Shown: positions 7,780 to 21,514, counted from the stretch's first letter. The stretch: DNA of 64,000 nucleotides from Pseudomonas sp. Teo4 (GCF_034387475.1 NZ_JAXCIL010000005.1:1-64000), one strand, 5' to 3'. Numbers and translations are program-made. The notes: generated from the letters alone by a model not told the origin.

Positions 7780-9207
7780 ATGTCTGATTCATCCGGAAAA
7801 CTAAAACTCGGTGCGTTAGTTGCACTTGTCGTCGGCTCGATGATTGGTGGCGGCATCTTCTCACTGCCGCAAAACATGGCCGCCAGCGCAGGCGTTGGCG
7901 CCGTGCTGATTGGCTGGGCCATCACTGCGGTGGGCATGCTGACCCTGGCCTTCGTGTTCCAGACCCTGGCCAACCGCAAGCCTGACCTGGACGGCGGGGT
8001 GTACGCCTACGCCAAGGCAGGCTTTGGCGACTACATGGGCTTCTCCTCGGCCTGGGGCTACTGGATCAGTGCCTGGCTGGGCAACGTCGGCTACTTCGTC
8101 CTGTTGTTCAGCACCCTGGGGTATTTCTTCCCGATCTTCGGCGAGGGCAACACGCCGGCCGCCATCATCGGCGCGTCGATTCTGCTCTGGGCCGTGCACT
8201 TCCTGGTGCTACGCGGCATCAAGGAAGCGGCGTTCATCAACCTGGTGACCACCGTGGCCAAGGTCGTGCCATTGGTGCTGTTCGCCCTGATCTGCCTGTT
8301 CGCCTTCAGGCTCGACATCTTCACCGCTGACATCTGGGCCGTAGGCACACCAGAGCTGGGCAGCGTGATGAACCAGGTACGCAACATGATGCTGGTCACC
8401 GTCTGGGTGTTCATCGGCATCGAGGGCGCAAGCATCTTCTCGTCGCGGGCGGAAAAACGCTCCGACGTCGGTAAGGCCACCGTCATCGGTTTCATCACGG
8501 TGCTGCTGTTCCTGGTGCTGGTCAACGTGCTGTCGCTGGGCGTGATGACCCAGCCAGAGCTGGCCAAGCTGCAGAACCCGTCGATGGCCGCGGTGCTCGA
8601 ACACGTGGTCGGCCATTGGGGTGCGGTACTGATCAGCGTCGGCCTGATCATCTCGCTGCTCGGTGCCCTGCTGTCGTGGGTGCTGCTGTGCGCGGAAATC
8701 ATGTTCGCCGCAGCCAAGGACCACACCATGCCGGAGTTCCTGCGCCGCGAAAACGCCAACCAGGTGCCGGCCAACGCCCTGTGGCTGACCAACGCCATGG
8801 TGCAGATCTTCCTGGTGATCACGCTGTTCTCAAGCAGTACCTACCTGTCGCTGATCTACCTCGCCACCTCGATGATCCTGGTGCCTTACCTGTGGTCGGC
8901 GGCCTACGGCTTCCTGCTGGCAATGCGCGGCGAAACCTACGAACAAGCCGCTGCAGAGCGCAGCAAGGACCTGTTCATCGGCGCCATCGCCCTGCTCTAT
9001 GCCGTCTGGCTGCTGTACGCCGGTGGCGTGAAATACCTGCTGCTCTCGGCCCTGCTGTATGCCCCTGGCGTGATCCTGTTCGCCAAGGCCAAGCGCGAAG
9101 TGGGCCAACCCATCTTCACCAACGTGGAAAAACTGATCTTCGCAGCCGTGGTCATCGGCGCCCTGGTGGCGGCCTATGGCCTGTACGACGGCTTCCTGAC
9201 CCTGTGA
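7780..9207 (+). CDS. arcD: Arginine/ornithine antiporter ArcD
   Basis: A 475-aa inner-membrane antiporter that exchanges external arginine for ornithine without net energy cost. About 12 membrane spans are seen; the first contains VGSMIGGGIFSLPQNM, typical of APC basic amino-acid antiporters. It is the first gene of arcDABC, 33 bp before arcA. The leader carries dyads and a candidate ANR site, consistent with known induction of the pathway by low oxygen in Pseudomonas. A divergent paralogue lies upstream. Confidence 0.93.
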   Translation: MSDSSGKLKLGALVALVVGSMIGGGIFSLPQNMAASAGVGAVLIGWAITAVGMLTLAFVFQTLANRKPDLDGGVYAYAKAGFGDYMGFSSAWGYWISAWLGNVGYFVLLFSTLGYFFPIFGEGNTPAAIIGASILLWAVHFLVLRGIKEAAFINLVTTVAKVVPLVLFALICLFAFRLDIFTADIWAVGTPELGSVMNQVRNMMLVTVWVFIGIEGASIFSSRAEKRSDVGKATVIGFITVLLFLVLVNVLSLGVMTQPELAKLQNPSMAAVLEHVVGHWGAVLISVGLIISLLGALLSWVLLCAEIMFAAAKDHTMPEFLRRENANQVPANALWLTNAMVQIFLVITLFSSSTYLSLIYLATSMILVPYLWSAAYGFLLAMRGETYEQAAAERSKDLFIGAIALLYAVWLLYAGGVKYLLLSALLYAPGVILFAKAKREVGQPIFTNVEKLIFAAVVIGALVAAYGLYDGFLTL

Positions 9208-9240
9208 CCCACGTTTTTGCACTCAATGGAGGATTGAACA

Positions 9241-10494
9241 ATGGCTACTGAAAAACAGAAGTACGGTGTCCACTCCGAAGCGGGCAAGCTGCGTAAAGTG
9301 ATGGTTTGCTCCCCAGGTCTGGCACACAAGCGCCTGACCCCAAGCAATTGCGACGAACTGCTGTTCGATGACGTGATCTGGGTCGACCAGGCCAAGCGTG
9401 ACCACTTCGACTTCGTCACCAAGATGCGCGAGCGCGGCGTGGATGTGCTGGAGATGCACAACCTGCTGACCGACATCGTGCAGGACAAAGAAGCCCTGAA
9501 ATGGATCCTCGACCGCAAGATCACCGACGACACCGTCGGTGTGGGCCTGAACAACGAAGTGCGCAGCTGGCTTGAGAGCCTCGAGCCGCGCCACCTGGCC
9601 GAATTCCTGATCGGCGGCGTGGCTGGCCAGGACCTGCCGCAGAGTCACGGCGCCGATGTGGTCAAGATGTACAACGACTACCTGGGCCACTCCAGCTTCA
9701 TCCTGCCGCCGCTGCCCAACACCCAGTTCACCCGCGACACCACCTGCTGGATCTACGGCGGCGTGACGCTGAACCCGATGTACTGGCCGGCGCGACGCCA
9801 GGAAACCCTGCTGACCACCGCCATCTACAAGTTCCACAAAGAGTTCACCAATGCCGACTTCCAGGTCTGGTACGGCGACCCGGACAAGGAGCATGGCCAA
9901 TCCACCCTCGAAGGCGGTGACGTGATGCCTATCGGCAAGGGCATCGTGCTGATCGGCATGGGCGAGCGCACCTCGCGCCAGGCCATCGGCCAGCTGGCGC
10001 GCAACCTGTTCGCCAAAGGCGCGGTCAAGGAAGTCATCGTCGCCGGCCTGCCGAAATCCCGCGCCGCCATGCACCTGGACACCGTGTTCAGCTTCTGCGA
10101 CCGCGACCTGGTCACGGTCTTCCCGGAAGTGGTGAAAGAGATCGTGCCGTTCATCATCCGTCCGGACGAAAGCAAGCCATACGGCATGGACGTGCGGCGC
10201 ATCAACAAGTCGTTCATCGAAGTGGTCGGCGAGCAACTGGGGGTCAAGCTGCGCGTGGTCGAGACCGGCGGCAACAGCTTCGCCGCCGAACGCGAACAGT
10301 GGGATGACGGCAACAACGTGGTGGCAATCGAGCCTGGTGTGGTCATCGGCTACGACCGCAACACCTACACCAACACCCTGCTGCGCAAGGCCGGGATCGA
10401 GGTCATCACCATCAGCGCCGGCGAGCTGGGCCGGGGCCGCGGCGGCGGCCACTGCATGACCTGCCCAATCGTGCGCGACCCAATCGACTACTAA
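9241..10494 (+). CDS. arcA: Arginine deiminase ArcA
   Basis: Hydrolyses arginine to citrulline and ammonia, first step of the arginine deiminase pathway. 417 aa, one shorter than the P. aeruginosa enzyme. The C-terminal [11 protein letters not shown] places the catalytic Cys at 405 (Cys406 in P. aeruginosa); the substrate-binding regions FTRDTTCW and [12 protein letters not shown] are intact, as is the catalytic His region [14 protein letters not shown] 9 bases upstream supports the ATG. Confidence 0.97.
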   Translation: MATEKQKYGVHSEAGKLRKVMVCSPGLAHKRLTPSNCDELLFDDVIWVDQAKRDHFDFVTKMRERGVDVLEMHNLLTDIVQDKEALKWILDRKITDDTVGVGLNNEVRSWLESLEPRHLAEFLIGGVAGQDLPQSHGADVVKMYNDYLGHSSFILPPLPNTQFTRDTTCWIYGGVTLNPMYWPARRQETLLTTAIYKFHKEFTNADFQVWYGDPDKEHGQSTLEGGDVMPIGKGIVLIGMGERTSRQAIGQLARNLFAKGAVKEVIVAGLPKSRAAMHLDTVFSFCDRDLVTVFPEVVKEIVPFIIRPDESKPYGMDVRRINKSFIEVVGEQLGVKLRVVETGGNSFAAEREQWDDGNNVVAIEPGVVIGYDRNTYTNTLLRKAGIEVITISAGELGRGRGGGHCMTCPIVRDPIDY

Positions 10495-10564
10495 CGCCCA
10501 TTACACCCGGCCGCGCCCACGAAGCGTTGGCCGGGGTCATTACCGAACTCAAGGAGATACCGTC

Positions 10565-11575
10565 ATGGCGTTCAACATTCACAACCGCAACCTGCTCAGC
10601 CTGGAACACCACACCACCCGCGAGCTGAAGTACCTGCTGGACCTGTCCCGCGACCTCAAGCGCGCCAAGTACACCGGCACCGAGCAGCAGCACCTCAAAG
10701 GCAACAACATTGCCCTGATCTTCGAAAAGACCTCGACCCGTACCCGCTGCGCCTTCGAAGTCGCCGCCTACGACCAGGGCGCCAATGTCACCTACATCGA
10801 CCCCAACTCGTCGCAGATCGGCCACAAGGAAAGCATGAAGGACACCGCCCGCGTGCTCGGGCGCATGTACGATGCCATCGAGTACCGCGGCTTCAAGCAG
10901 GAAATCGTCGAAGAGCTGGCCAAATTCGCTGGCGTGCCGGTGTTCAACGGCCTGACCGATGAGTACCACCCGACCCAGATGATCGCTGACGTGCTGACCA
11001 TGCGCGAGCACAGCGACAAGCCGCTGCACGACATCAGCTACGCCTACCTGGGCGATGCCCGCAACAACATGGGCAACTCGCTGCTGCTGATCGGCGCCAA
11101 GCTCGGCATGGATGTGCGCATTGCCGCGCCAAAAGCCCTGTGGCCCCATGACGACCTGGTCGAACGTTGCCACAAGTACGCCGAAGAAAGCGGTGCACGC
11201 ATCACCCTCACCGAAGACCCGAAAGCCGCGGTCAAGGGCGTGGACTTCATCCACACCGACGTCTGGGTGTCGATGGGCGAGCCGATCGAAGCCTGGGGCG
11301 AGCGCATCAAGCAGCTCAAACCCTACCAGGTGAACAAGGAGCTGATGAAAGCCAGCGGCAACCCACGGACCAAGTTCATGCACTGCCTGCCGGCGTTCCA
11401 CAACTCCGAAACCAAGGTCGGCAAGCAGATCGCCGAACAGTATCCAGACCTGGCCAACGGCATCGAAGTGACCGACGACGTGTTCGAGTCGCCAGCCTGC
11501 ATCGCCTTCGAACAGGCGGAGAACCGCATGCACACCATCAAGGCGATTCTGGTGTCGACCCTGGCTGACCTGTAA
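10565..11575 (+). CDS. arcB: Catabolic ornithine carbamoyltransferase ArcB
   Basis: Converts citrulline and phosphate to ornithine and carbamoyl phosphate. 336 aa, the same as the catabolic enzyme of P. aeruginosa. Carbamoyl-phosphate motif STRTR (57-61) and the HCLP motif (FMHCLPAFH) are present. Glu106 (105 without Met) is kept; in the P. aeruginosa enzyme this residue underlies the cooperativity that forces the catabolic direction. AAGGAG lies 8 bases before the ATG. Confidence 0.96.
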   Translation: MAFNIHNRNLLSLEHHTTRELKYLLDLSRDLKRAKYTGTEQQHLKGNNIALIFEKTSTRTRCAFEVAAYDQGANVTYIDPNSSQIGHKESMKDTARVLGRMYDAIEYRGFKQEIVEELAKFAGVPVFNGLTDEYHPTQMIADVLTMREHSDKPLHDISYAYLGDARNNMGNSLLLIGAKLGMDVRIAAPKALWPHDDLVERCHKYAEESGARITLTEDPKAAVKGVDFIHTDVWVSMGEPIEAWGERIKQLKPYQVNKELMKASGNPRTKFMHCLPAFHNSETKVGKQIAEQYPDLANGIEVTDDVFESPACIAFEQAENRMHTIKAILVSTLADL

Positions 11576-11605
11576 GCGCCTACTCGACCGCAGGGACACC
11601 CTGAC

Positions 11606-11698
11606 CTCTGTGGGAGCGGGTTGACCCGCGAAAGGGCCAGACCAGGCAACATCGCTGGTCCTGCCAACGCATTCGCGGGTGAACCCGCTCCCACAGGG
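11606..11698. repeat. REP pair inside the arc operon
   Basis: Two inverted units (about 11608-11636 and 11671-11697), each with stem GCGGGT-N2-ACCCGC, lie between arcB and arcC. They can fold into two small hairpins or one large one. Such a structure inside an operon may protect the upstream arcDAB message or lower arcC expression. Confidence 0.8.
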
Positions 11699-11751
11699 GC
11701 GGTGTTTCACTCAGGAGCAGCGCTCCCTTCTTTCGTTAAAGGACATTCCCC

Positions 11752-12681
11752 ATGCGTATCGTTGTTGCTTTGGGCGGCAACGCCCTGCTGCGCCGCGGCG
11801 AGCCCATGACCGCTGACAACCAGCGCGCCAATATCCGCACCGCCACCGAGCAGATCGCCAAGATTCACCCCGGCAACGAACTGGTCATCGCCCACGGCAA
11901 CGGCCCTCAGGTCGGGCTGCTGTCGCTCCAGGGCATGGCCTACAAACCCGATGAAGCCTACCCCCTGGATGTGCTCGGCGCCGAAACCGAGGGCATGATC
12001 GGTTACATGATCGAACAGGAACTGGGCAACCTGCTGGCCTTCGAAGTGCCTTTCGCCACCCTGCTCACCCAAGTGGAAGTCGACGCCAACGACCCGGCCT
12101 TCAAGGACCCGACCAAGTTCATCGGCCCGGTCTACAGCAAGGAAGAAGCCGAGCGCCTGGCCAAGGAAAAAGGCTGGGTGGTCAAGGCCGACGGCGACAA
12201 GTACCGCCGAGTGGTGGCCAGCCCGAAACCCAAGCGCATTTTCGAAATTCGCCCGATCAAGTGGCTGCTGGAAAAGAGCAGCATCGTGATCTGCGCGGGC
12301 GGTGGCGGCATTCCCACCATGTACGATGAAAACCGCAAGCTCAAAGGCATCGAAGCGGTCATCGACAAGGACCTGTGCTCGGCGCTGCTGGCCGAGCAGC
12401 TGGAAGCCGACCTTCTGATAATCGCCACCGATGTGGATGCGGCGTACATTGACTGGGGTAAGCCGACACAAAAGGCCATCGCCGAGGCGCACCCCGATGA
12501 ACTCGAACGCCTGGGCTTCGCTGCCGGCTCCATGGGGCCGAAAGTGCAGGCCGCCTGCGATTTCGCCCGTCACACCGGCAAGGTGGCAGTGATCAGCTCG
12601 CTGGAGAAGATCGAGGACATTGTCAAAGGCACTGCTGGCACCCGCGTCAGCACCGCCAAGCCGGGTATCAGCTACCGTTGA
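11752..12681 (+). CDS. arcC: Carbamate kinase ArcC
   Basis: Transfers the phosphate of carbamoyl phosphate to ADP, the ATP-yielding step of the arginine deiminase pathway. 309 aa, normal for the family. Amino-acid-kinase motifs are clear: [10 protein letters not shown] (3-12), [16 protein letters not shown] and the IATDVDAAY segment. AAAGGA precedes the ATG. Separated from arcB by 176 bp containing a REP pair. Confidence 0.96.
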   Translation: MRIVVALGGNALLRRGEPMTADNQRANIRTATEQIAKIHPGNELVIAHGNGPQVGLLSLQGMAYKPDEAYPLDVLGAETEGMIGYMIEQELGNLLAFEVPFATLLTQVEVDANDPAFKDPTKFIGPVYSKEEAERLAKEKGWVVKADGDKYRRVVASPKPKRIFEIRPIKWLLEKSSIVICAGGGGIPTMYDENRKLKGIEAVIDKDLCSALLAEQLEADLLIIATDVDAAYIDWGKPTQKAIAEAHPDELERLGFAAGSMGPKVQAACDFARHTGKVAVISSLEKIEDIVKGTAGTRVSTAKPGISYR

Positions 12682-12737
12682 TTGCAGTCGGCGGGTGCTG
12701 CGGTACCCGCCGTTATCAACCTTCCGGAGATTTCGCC

Positions 12738-13106
12738 ATGGCTCAGTTCAAACCCGGTCATGTACATATCGAGCGCGACGCGCTGAACACCAATGACCAC
12801 AGCTACGACCTCAACATCGAGTACGAAGCAACGCAGGACCCCAGCGAAGGCCGCGGCATCCAGTTCCGTATGCATGGCAGCATCGAAGGCAAAAGTGTCG
12901 ACGAAAAGTTCTTCCTGGCCAAAGACCAGGTCCTGCCCAGCTTTCTCATGATATTGAGTCGCAAAGCTCAGGCCCACCTTGCCCCACCCAAAAAATTCGA
13001 GACCCTCGGTTCGCCACACAAGCTCTACGACGCGATGTTCGAAGACATCCGCCAGAAGCTCGATGTGAAGTCCGGCGACCCGATCAAGCCAGAACACCTG
13101 GAGTAA
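12738..13106 (+). CDS. Small conserved Pseudomonas protein downstream of arcC (possibly DUF5064)
   Basis: A 122-aa soluble protein with no signal or membrane segment. It begins MAQFKPGHVHIERDAL, has an amphipathic strand-rich middle (IQFRMHGSIEGKSVDEKF) and ends SGDPIKPEHLE. It resembles the Pseudomonas-restricted DUF5064 family, a judgement from memory. ATG 12738 follows CCGGAGA, giving a better start than the in-frame TTG at 12678. The 56-bp gap suggests it is read with arcC. Function unknown; its place suggests a role tied to arginine fermentation or low oxygen, which is inference. Confidence 0.75.
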   Translation: MAQFKPGHVHIERDALNTNDHSYDLNIEYEATQDPSEGRGIQFRMHGSIEGKSVDEKFFLAKDQVLPSFLMILSRKAQAHLAPPKKFETLGSPHKLYDAMFEDIRQKLDVKSGDPIKPEHLE

Positions 13107-13110
13107 TCCC

Positions 13111-13198
13111 ATTCGCGGGCAAGCCCGCTCCCACAGGTACAGCGTCGCACCTGAGGCCAGCGCAACACCTGTGGGAGCCGGCTTGCCGGCGATGGGGC
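13111..13198. repeat. REP pair of two stem types
   Basis: Unit one (13111-13137) has stem GCGGGCaaGCCCGC, unit two (13168-13198) the inverse orientation with GCCGGC stem. They separate the arc block from the regulator gene and may act as a terminator. The remaining bases to 13331 show no gene. Confidence 0.8.
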
Positions 13199-13331
13199 CG
13201 GTACAGCCAGCACAAGACAGTTGCTCCTCCATGTGCTCCGCTGGGTGGTGGCAACAAGCCGCAGCGATTAGTTTTCAGCGTTTTCCCGAGGCATACTACC
13301 GCCCTCCCCGGCCATAACCCCGCCCTACCCC

Positions 13332-14840
13332 ATGCGCATCCATGTCAGCTTCATCGACCGCGTCGGCATCACCCAGGAAGTCCTGGCCCTGCTCGGTGCC
13401 CGCAACCTCAACCTGGATGCCGTGGAGATGGTCCCGCCAAACGTCTACATCGACGCCCCGACCCTCAGCCCAGCTGTGCTGGAAGAGTTGCATGATGCGC
13501 TGTTCGAGGTGCGTGGCGTGCAGTCGGTGGACGTGGTCGATATCCTCCCTGGCCAACGTCGCCACCTGCAACTCGACGCCCTGCTCGCCGCCATGAGCGA
13601 CCCGGTGCTGGCAGTGGACAGCGCGGGCAAGGTGCTGCTGGCCAACCCGGCATTGATCGCCCTGTGTGGCCGTGAATCGGCCGGGCGTTCGGTGAGTGAG
13701 CTGTTCGACGACCCGGCCCTGTTACAGGCCCTGCTGGACAACAACTTCCACCTGCCAATGCGCGAAATGCAGCTCAACGGCCAGAGCCTGCTGCTGGATG
13801 CCACGCCGATCACCAATGCTGGCGGCCTGTTGACCCTGTACCCGCCCACGCGCATGGGTGAACGGCTTTCAGCCCTGCACCACGACCATGCCGAAGGCTT
13901 CGACGCCCTGCTCGGCGAGTCGCCGGTGATCCGCACCCTCAAGGCCCGCGCCCTGCGCGTGGCGGCCCTGGACGCACCGCTGCTGATACACGGTGAGACC
14001 GGCACCGGCAAGGAACTGGTGGCCCGCGCCTGCCACGCCATCAGCAGCCGCCACGCGGCCCCGTTCCTGGCCCTCAACTGCGCCGCGCTGCCCGAAAGCC
14101 TGGCTGAAAGCGAGCTGTTCGGTTACGCCCCGGGTGCCTTCACCGGTGCCCAGCGCGGCGGCAAACCGGGGCTCATGGAGTTGGCCAACCAAGGCACGGT
14201 GTTCCTCGACGAAATTGGCGAGATGTCCCCGTACCTGCAAGCCAAGCTGTTGCGTTTTCTCAGCGATGGCAGTTTCCGCCGGGTTGGCGGAGACCGCGAG
14301 GTTAAGGTCGATGTACGCATCATCAGCGCCACCCACCGCGACCTGGAACGCATGGTCGCCGAAGGCACCTTCCGCGAAGACCTGTTCTACCGGCTGAACG
14401 TGCTGAACCTGCAGGTTCCTCCGCTGCGCGAGCGTGGCCAGGACATTCTGATGCTGGCGCACTTCTTCATGCAGCAGGCCTGCACCCAGATCCAGCGCCC
14501 GCCGTGCCGTCTGGCGCCCGCCACCCATTCCGCGCTGCTGGCCAACCCCTGGCCGGGCAACGTGCGCCAACTGCAGAACGTGATCTTCCGCGCTGCCGCC
14601 ATCTGTGAGGGCAACCTGGTGGACATTGGCGATCTCGACATCGCCGGTACGTCGGTAGCGCGTGGCCAGGATGGTGACGTGGCCAGCCTGGAGCAGGCGG
14701 TGGGGGATTTCGAGCGCGAACTGTTGCAGCGCCTGTATGCCAGCTACCCCTCCACCCGGCAGCTGGCGGGACGGCTGCAGACCTCGCATACCGCGATTGC
14801 CCAGCGGTTGCGCAAGTACGGTATTCCAACCAAGGCCTGA
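13332..14840 (+). CDS. gcsR: TyrR-family sigma-54 enhancer-binding activator (GcsR-like)
   Basis: A 502-aa activator of sigma-54 RNA polymerase. Order: ACT ligand-binding domain (about 1-72), PAS domain (about 80-170), AAA+ domain (about 195-430) with Walker A GETGTGKE (221-228) and a full GAFTGA loop (268-273), and a C-terminal helix-turn-helix (TRQLAGRLQTSHTAIAQRL). The intact GAFTGA shows a true sigma-54 activator, unlike E. coli TyrR. Its place directly upstream of gcvH with TyrR-type boxes between matches P. aeruginosa GcsR, which activates the glycine cleavage operon in response to glycine. The orthologue call rests on domain order and context. Confidence 0.88.
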   Translation: MRIHVSFIDRVGITQEVLALLGARNLNLDAVEMVPPNVYIDAPTLSPAVLEELHDALFEVRGVQSVDVVDILPGQRRHLQLDALLAAMSDPVLAVDSAGKVLLANPALIALCGRESAGRSVSELFDDPALLQALLDNNFHLPMREMQLNGQSLLLDATPITNAGGLLTLYPPTRMGERLSALHHDHAEGFDALLGESPVIRTLKARALRVAALDAPLLIHGETGTGKELVARACHAISSRHAAPFLALNCAALPESLAESELFGYAPGAFTGAQRGGKPGLMELANQGTVFLDEIGEMSPYLQAKLLRFLSDGSFRRVGGDREVKVDVRIISATHRDLERMVAEGTFREDLFYRLNVLNLQVPPLRERGQDILMLAHFFMQQACTQIQRPPCRLAPATHSALLANPWPGNVRQLQNVIFRAAAICEGNLVDIGDLDIAGTSVARGQDGDVASLEQAVGDFERELLQRLYASYPSTRQLAGRLQTSHTAIAQRLRKYGIPTKA

Positions 14841-14850
14841 TATCGGTTGT

Positions 14851-14950
14851 ACCGGCCCTATCGCCGGCAAGCCGGCTCCCACAGGTACGCCACAGTTCTT
14901 GAAACCTGTGGTGAACCTGTGGGAGCCGGCTTGCCGGCGATAAGGCCAGT
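14851..14950. repeat. REP pair after the regulator gene
   Basis: Inverted units at 14851-14885 and 14915-14948 with stem GCCGGCaaGCCGGC. They fold into two hairpins and probably end the regulator transcript before the gcv control region. Confidence 0.82.
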
Positions 14951-14962
14951 GGACGTACAACA

Positions 14963-15014
14963 TGTATCGAAATCACTACACCGTATCGAAACCACTACAC
15001 ACCCATTCGAATGG
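14963..15014 (+). promoter_or_regulatory. Tandem TyrR-type boxes upstream of gcvH
   Basis: TGTATCGAAATCACTACA (14963-14980) keeps the TGTA-N10-TACA frame of TyrR boxes. A second copy, CGTATCGAAACCACTACA, follows at 14982-14999, 19 bp further on. A third TCGA core lies in the perfect palindrome CCATTCGAATGG (15003-15014), about 20 bp on. They are about 180 bp before the sigma-54 promoter, a usual enhancer distance, so they are probable GcsR sites. Confidence 0.65.
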
Positions 15015-15143
15015 CTCCACGCAAGGGTTTGATCCTCCAACCCTTTTCCAATCCGATTCATCTGTAGCGTTTTCATTCCACAAAAATGTCGAATTCATTT
15101 CAACTAATCTCTAACTAATTGATTTAAAAGACTTTTTACATAC

Positions 15144-15159
15144 TGGCCGCATTATTGCT
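15144..15159 (+). promoter_or_regulatory. Sigma-54 promoter of the gcvHP-sdaA-gcvT operon
   Basis: TGGCCGC-ATTA-TTGCT fits the -24/-12 consensus TGGCACG-N4-TTGCW, with the invariant GG and GC correctly spaced. Transcription would start near 15170, leaving a leader of about 55 nt before gcvH. The 384-bp gap upstream holds only the REP pair, the TyrR-type boxes and this promoter; 15020-15140 is AT-rich and may carry a bend. Confidence 0.85.
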
Positions 15160-15224
15160 AAGGGAAATCCAACCCAAGAGCGCGGAGCAACCGCGCCCAA
15201 CGCCCTGCTTCCCGAGGAATTCCC

Positions 15225-15608
15225 ATGAGCGAGTTGCGTTTCACCGAAGATCACGAATGGCTGCGCGTCGAAGCCGATGGCAGCGTCACCGTGGGCATCA
15301 CCGCCTACGCCCAGAACGCCCTTGGCGATGTGGTCTACGTGCAACTGCCGGATCTGCAGCAGTACGACAAAGGTGCCGAAGCCTCCACCGTCGAATCGGT
15401 CAAGGCAGCCAGCGGCGTGTACATGCCCCTGAGCGGTGAAGTGGTCGCCGTCAACGAAGGCCTCAACGACAGCCCAGAGCTGGTCAACGAAGACCCGCTG
15501 GGCGAAGGCTGGTTCTTCCGCTTCATCCCCGCCGACATGAACGAAGTGGCTGCCCTGCTCGACCAGGACGCCTACGACCGCCTGATCAAAGCCAACGACG
15601 ACGCTTGA
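15225..15608 (+). CDS. gcvH: Glycine cleavage system H protein
   Basis: Lipoyl carrier that shuttles the aminomethyl group between P, T and L proteins. 127 aa; lipoylated Lys60 lies in [13 protein letters not shown] precedes the ATG. First gene of the operon, 11 bp before gcvP. Confidence 0.97.
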   Translation: MSELRFTEDHEWLRVEADGSVTVGITAYAQNALGDVVYVQLPDLQQYDKGAEASTVESVKAASGVYMPLSGEVVAVNEGLNDSPELVNEDPLGEGWFFRFIPADMNEVAALLDQDAYDRLIKANDDA

Positions 15609-15619
15609 GGAATCCGACC

Positions 15620-18475
<2,856 letters not shown>

Positions 18476-18489
18476 GGCGGTCTTTAAAT

Positions 18490-18605
18490 AGCTGGGGCCG
18501 CTTCGCGGCCCATCGCGGGCTTCGCCAGCTCCCACAGGACCTTGTGTTGCTGCAAGTCCCGTGGGAGCTGGCGAAGCCTGCGATGGATCGCAAAGCGGTC
18601 CTGAC
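18490..18605. repeat. REP-like inverted pair between gcvP and sdaA
   Basis: Inverted segments (catcgcgggcttcgccagctcccac and its complement) at 18511-18537 and 18560-18586, plus gcggcc/gcgatcc flanks, form a large hairpin within the operon. It occupies nearly all of the 168-bp gap. Confidence 0.75.
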
Positions 18606-18643
18606 CCTGCACCTGTCGCCTGCCTGAGCGAGGAGCACCGAAA

Positions 18644-20020
<1,377 letters not shown>

Positions 20021-20046
20021 CCCGACAAACAACCAAGGAGTCATCG

Positions 20047-21168
20047 ATGTCCGAAACACTGCTCAAGACCCCACTGCACGCCCTGCACCTGGAACTGGGT
20101 GCGCGCATGGTACCGTTCGCTGGCTATGACATGCCGGTGCAATACCCACTGGGCGTGCTCAAGGAACACCTGCACACCCGCGAGCAGGCCGGCCTGTTCG
20201 ATGTCTCGCACATGGGCCAGATCATCCTGCGCGGCAGTGATGCGGCCAAGGCACTGGAAACCCTCGTGCCGGTGGATATCGCCGACCTGCCGGTAGGCAT
20301 GCAGCGCTATGCCATGTTCACCAACGAGCAAGGCGGCATCCTCGATGACCTGATGGTCGCCAACCTGGGCGAAGACGTGCTGTTCCTGGTGGTCAACGCC
20401 GCCTGCAAGGACCAGGACCTGGCCCACCTGCAAAAGCACATCGGCGGGCGCTGTGAAGTTCAACCCCTGTTCGAGGAGCGTGCCCTGCTGGCCCTGCAAG
20501 GCCCGGCAGCGGTCAAGGTGCTGGAGCGCCTGGCGCCGGAAGTGGCGAGCATGACCTTCATGCAGTTCCGCCCGGTGAAGCTGCTGGGTGAAGACTGCTA
20601 CGTCAGCCGTTCGGGCTATACCGGTGAAGACGGCTATGAAATCTCGGTACCGGTCAACGCTGCCGAAGCCCTGGCCCGTCGCCTGCTGGCCGAGCCCGAA
20701 GTACAGCCAATCGGCCTGGGTGCGCGCGACTCGCTACGCCTGGAAGCCGGTCTGTGCCTGTATGGCCACGACATGAATACCGAGACCACCCCCATCGAGG
20801 CGAGCCTGCTTTGGGCCATTTCCAAAGTTCGCCGTGCCGACGGTGCACGCGCTGGCGGTTTCCCTGGTGCCGAGGCGGTCTTTGCCCAACAGCAGCAAGG
20901 CGTGGCACGCAAACGAGTCGGCCTGCTGCCTCAAGAGCGCACGCCGGTGCGTGAGGGCGCGGACATCGTCGACGGCGAAGGCAAGATTGTCGGCAAGGTA
21001 TGCAGCGGCGGCTTTGGCCCGACACTCGGCGCACCTGTGGCCATGGGTTATGTCGATAACGAACACAGCGCTATCGATACACCTCTGTTTGCCGTTGTCC
21101 GCGGCAAGCAGGTTGCCCTGAAAGTCAGCAAAATGCCTTTTGTTCCGCAACGTTACTATCGCGGTTGA
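20047..21168 (+). CDS. gcvT: Glycine cleavage system T protein (aminomethyltransferase)
   Basis: Moves the aminomethyl carbon from GcvH to tetrahydrofolate, releasing ammonia. 373 aa, with FDVSHMGQ near the N-terminus and the folate-binding segment [13 protein letters not shown] 20047 follows AAGGAG; the in-frame ATG-less TTG at 20014 overlaps the sdaA stop and is not favoured. Last gene of the operon. Confidence 0.97.
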   Translation: MSETLLKTPLHALHLELGARMVPFAGYDMPVQYPLGVLKEHLHTREQAGLFDVSHMGQIILRGSDAAKALETLVPVDIADLPVGMQRYAMFTNEQGGILDDLMVANLGEDVLFLVVNAACKDQDLAHLQKHIGGRCEVQPLFEERALLALQGPAAVKVLERLAPEVASMTFMQFRPVKLLGEDCYVSRSGYTGEDGYEISVPVNAAEALARRLLAEPEVQPIGLGARDSLRLEAGLCLYGHDMNTETTPIEASLLWAISKVRRADGARAGGFPGAEAVFAQQQQGVARKRVGLLPQERTPVREGADIVDGEGKIVGKVCSGGFGPTLGAPVAMGYVDNEHSAIDTPLFAVVRGKQVALKVSKMPFVPQRYYRG

Positions 21169-21179
21169 AAGGCCATGTG

Positions 21180-21249
21180 ACAGGTTCGACATATTCGTTT
21201 TCGAACCTGTCCAATAACTTTTGAACATGGCGCCAGGCCAGGCGCCATG
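21180..21249 (+). terminator. Two consecutive hairpins after gcvT
   Basis: ACAGGTTCGA (21180-21189) pairs with TCGAACCTGT (21201-21210). CATGGCGCC (21226-21234) pairs with GGCGCCATG (21241-21249). Both arms are perfect. No long T-run follows, so strength is uncertain, but the position right after the operon suits a terminator or an mRNA 3' stabiliser. The rest of the 346-bp gap to 21514 is the probable long leader of the cold-shock gene, AT-rich toward its end. Confidence 0.6.
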
Positions 21250-21514
21250 CCGTTTCCGACAATTCGGTCGGTTATCGGCAAATCGCTGATTTCCTACAGT
21301 GCGAAGGGCTTGTTTTTCTCTTGGGAGTTGGCGTAGAGTCACTGCACTGTGTTTGCATGGGTCGCAACAGTTCGTGACCTGGGCCAGTAGCCGCAATTTG
21401 CTACAACCCGTTCGACGTCTCTTACTTTCCTGCAACCCAGCCCAGTACTCTTTCACCTCAAATAATGTGAAAGAAACTGTCATTAAAAATTTAAGCTTCA
21501 TAGGAAATAAGACA

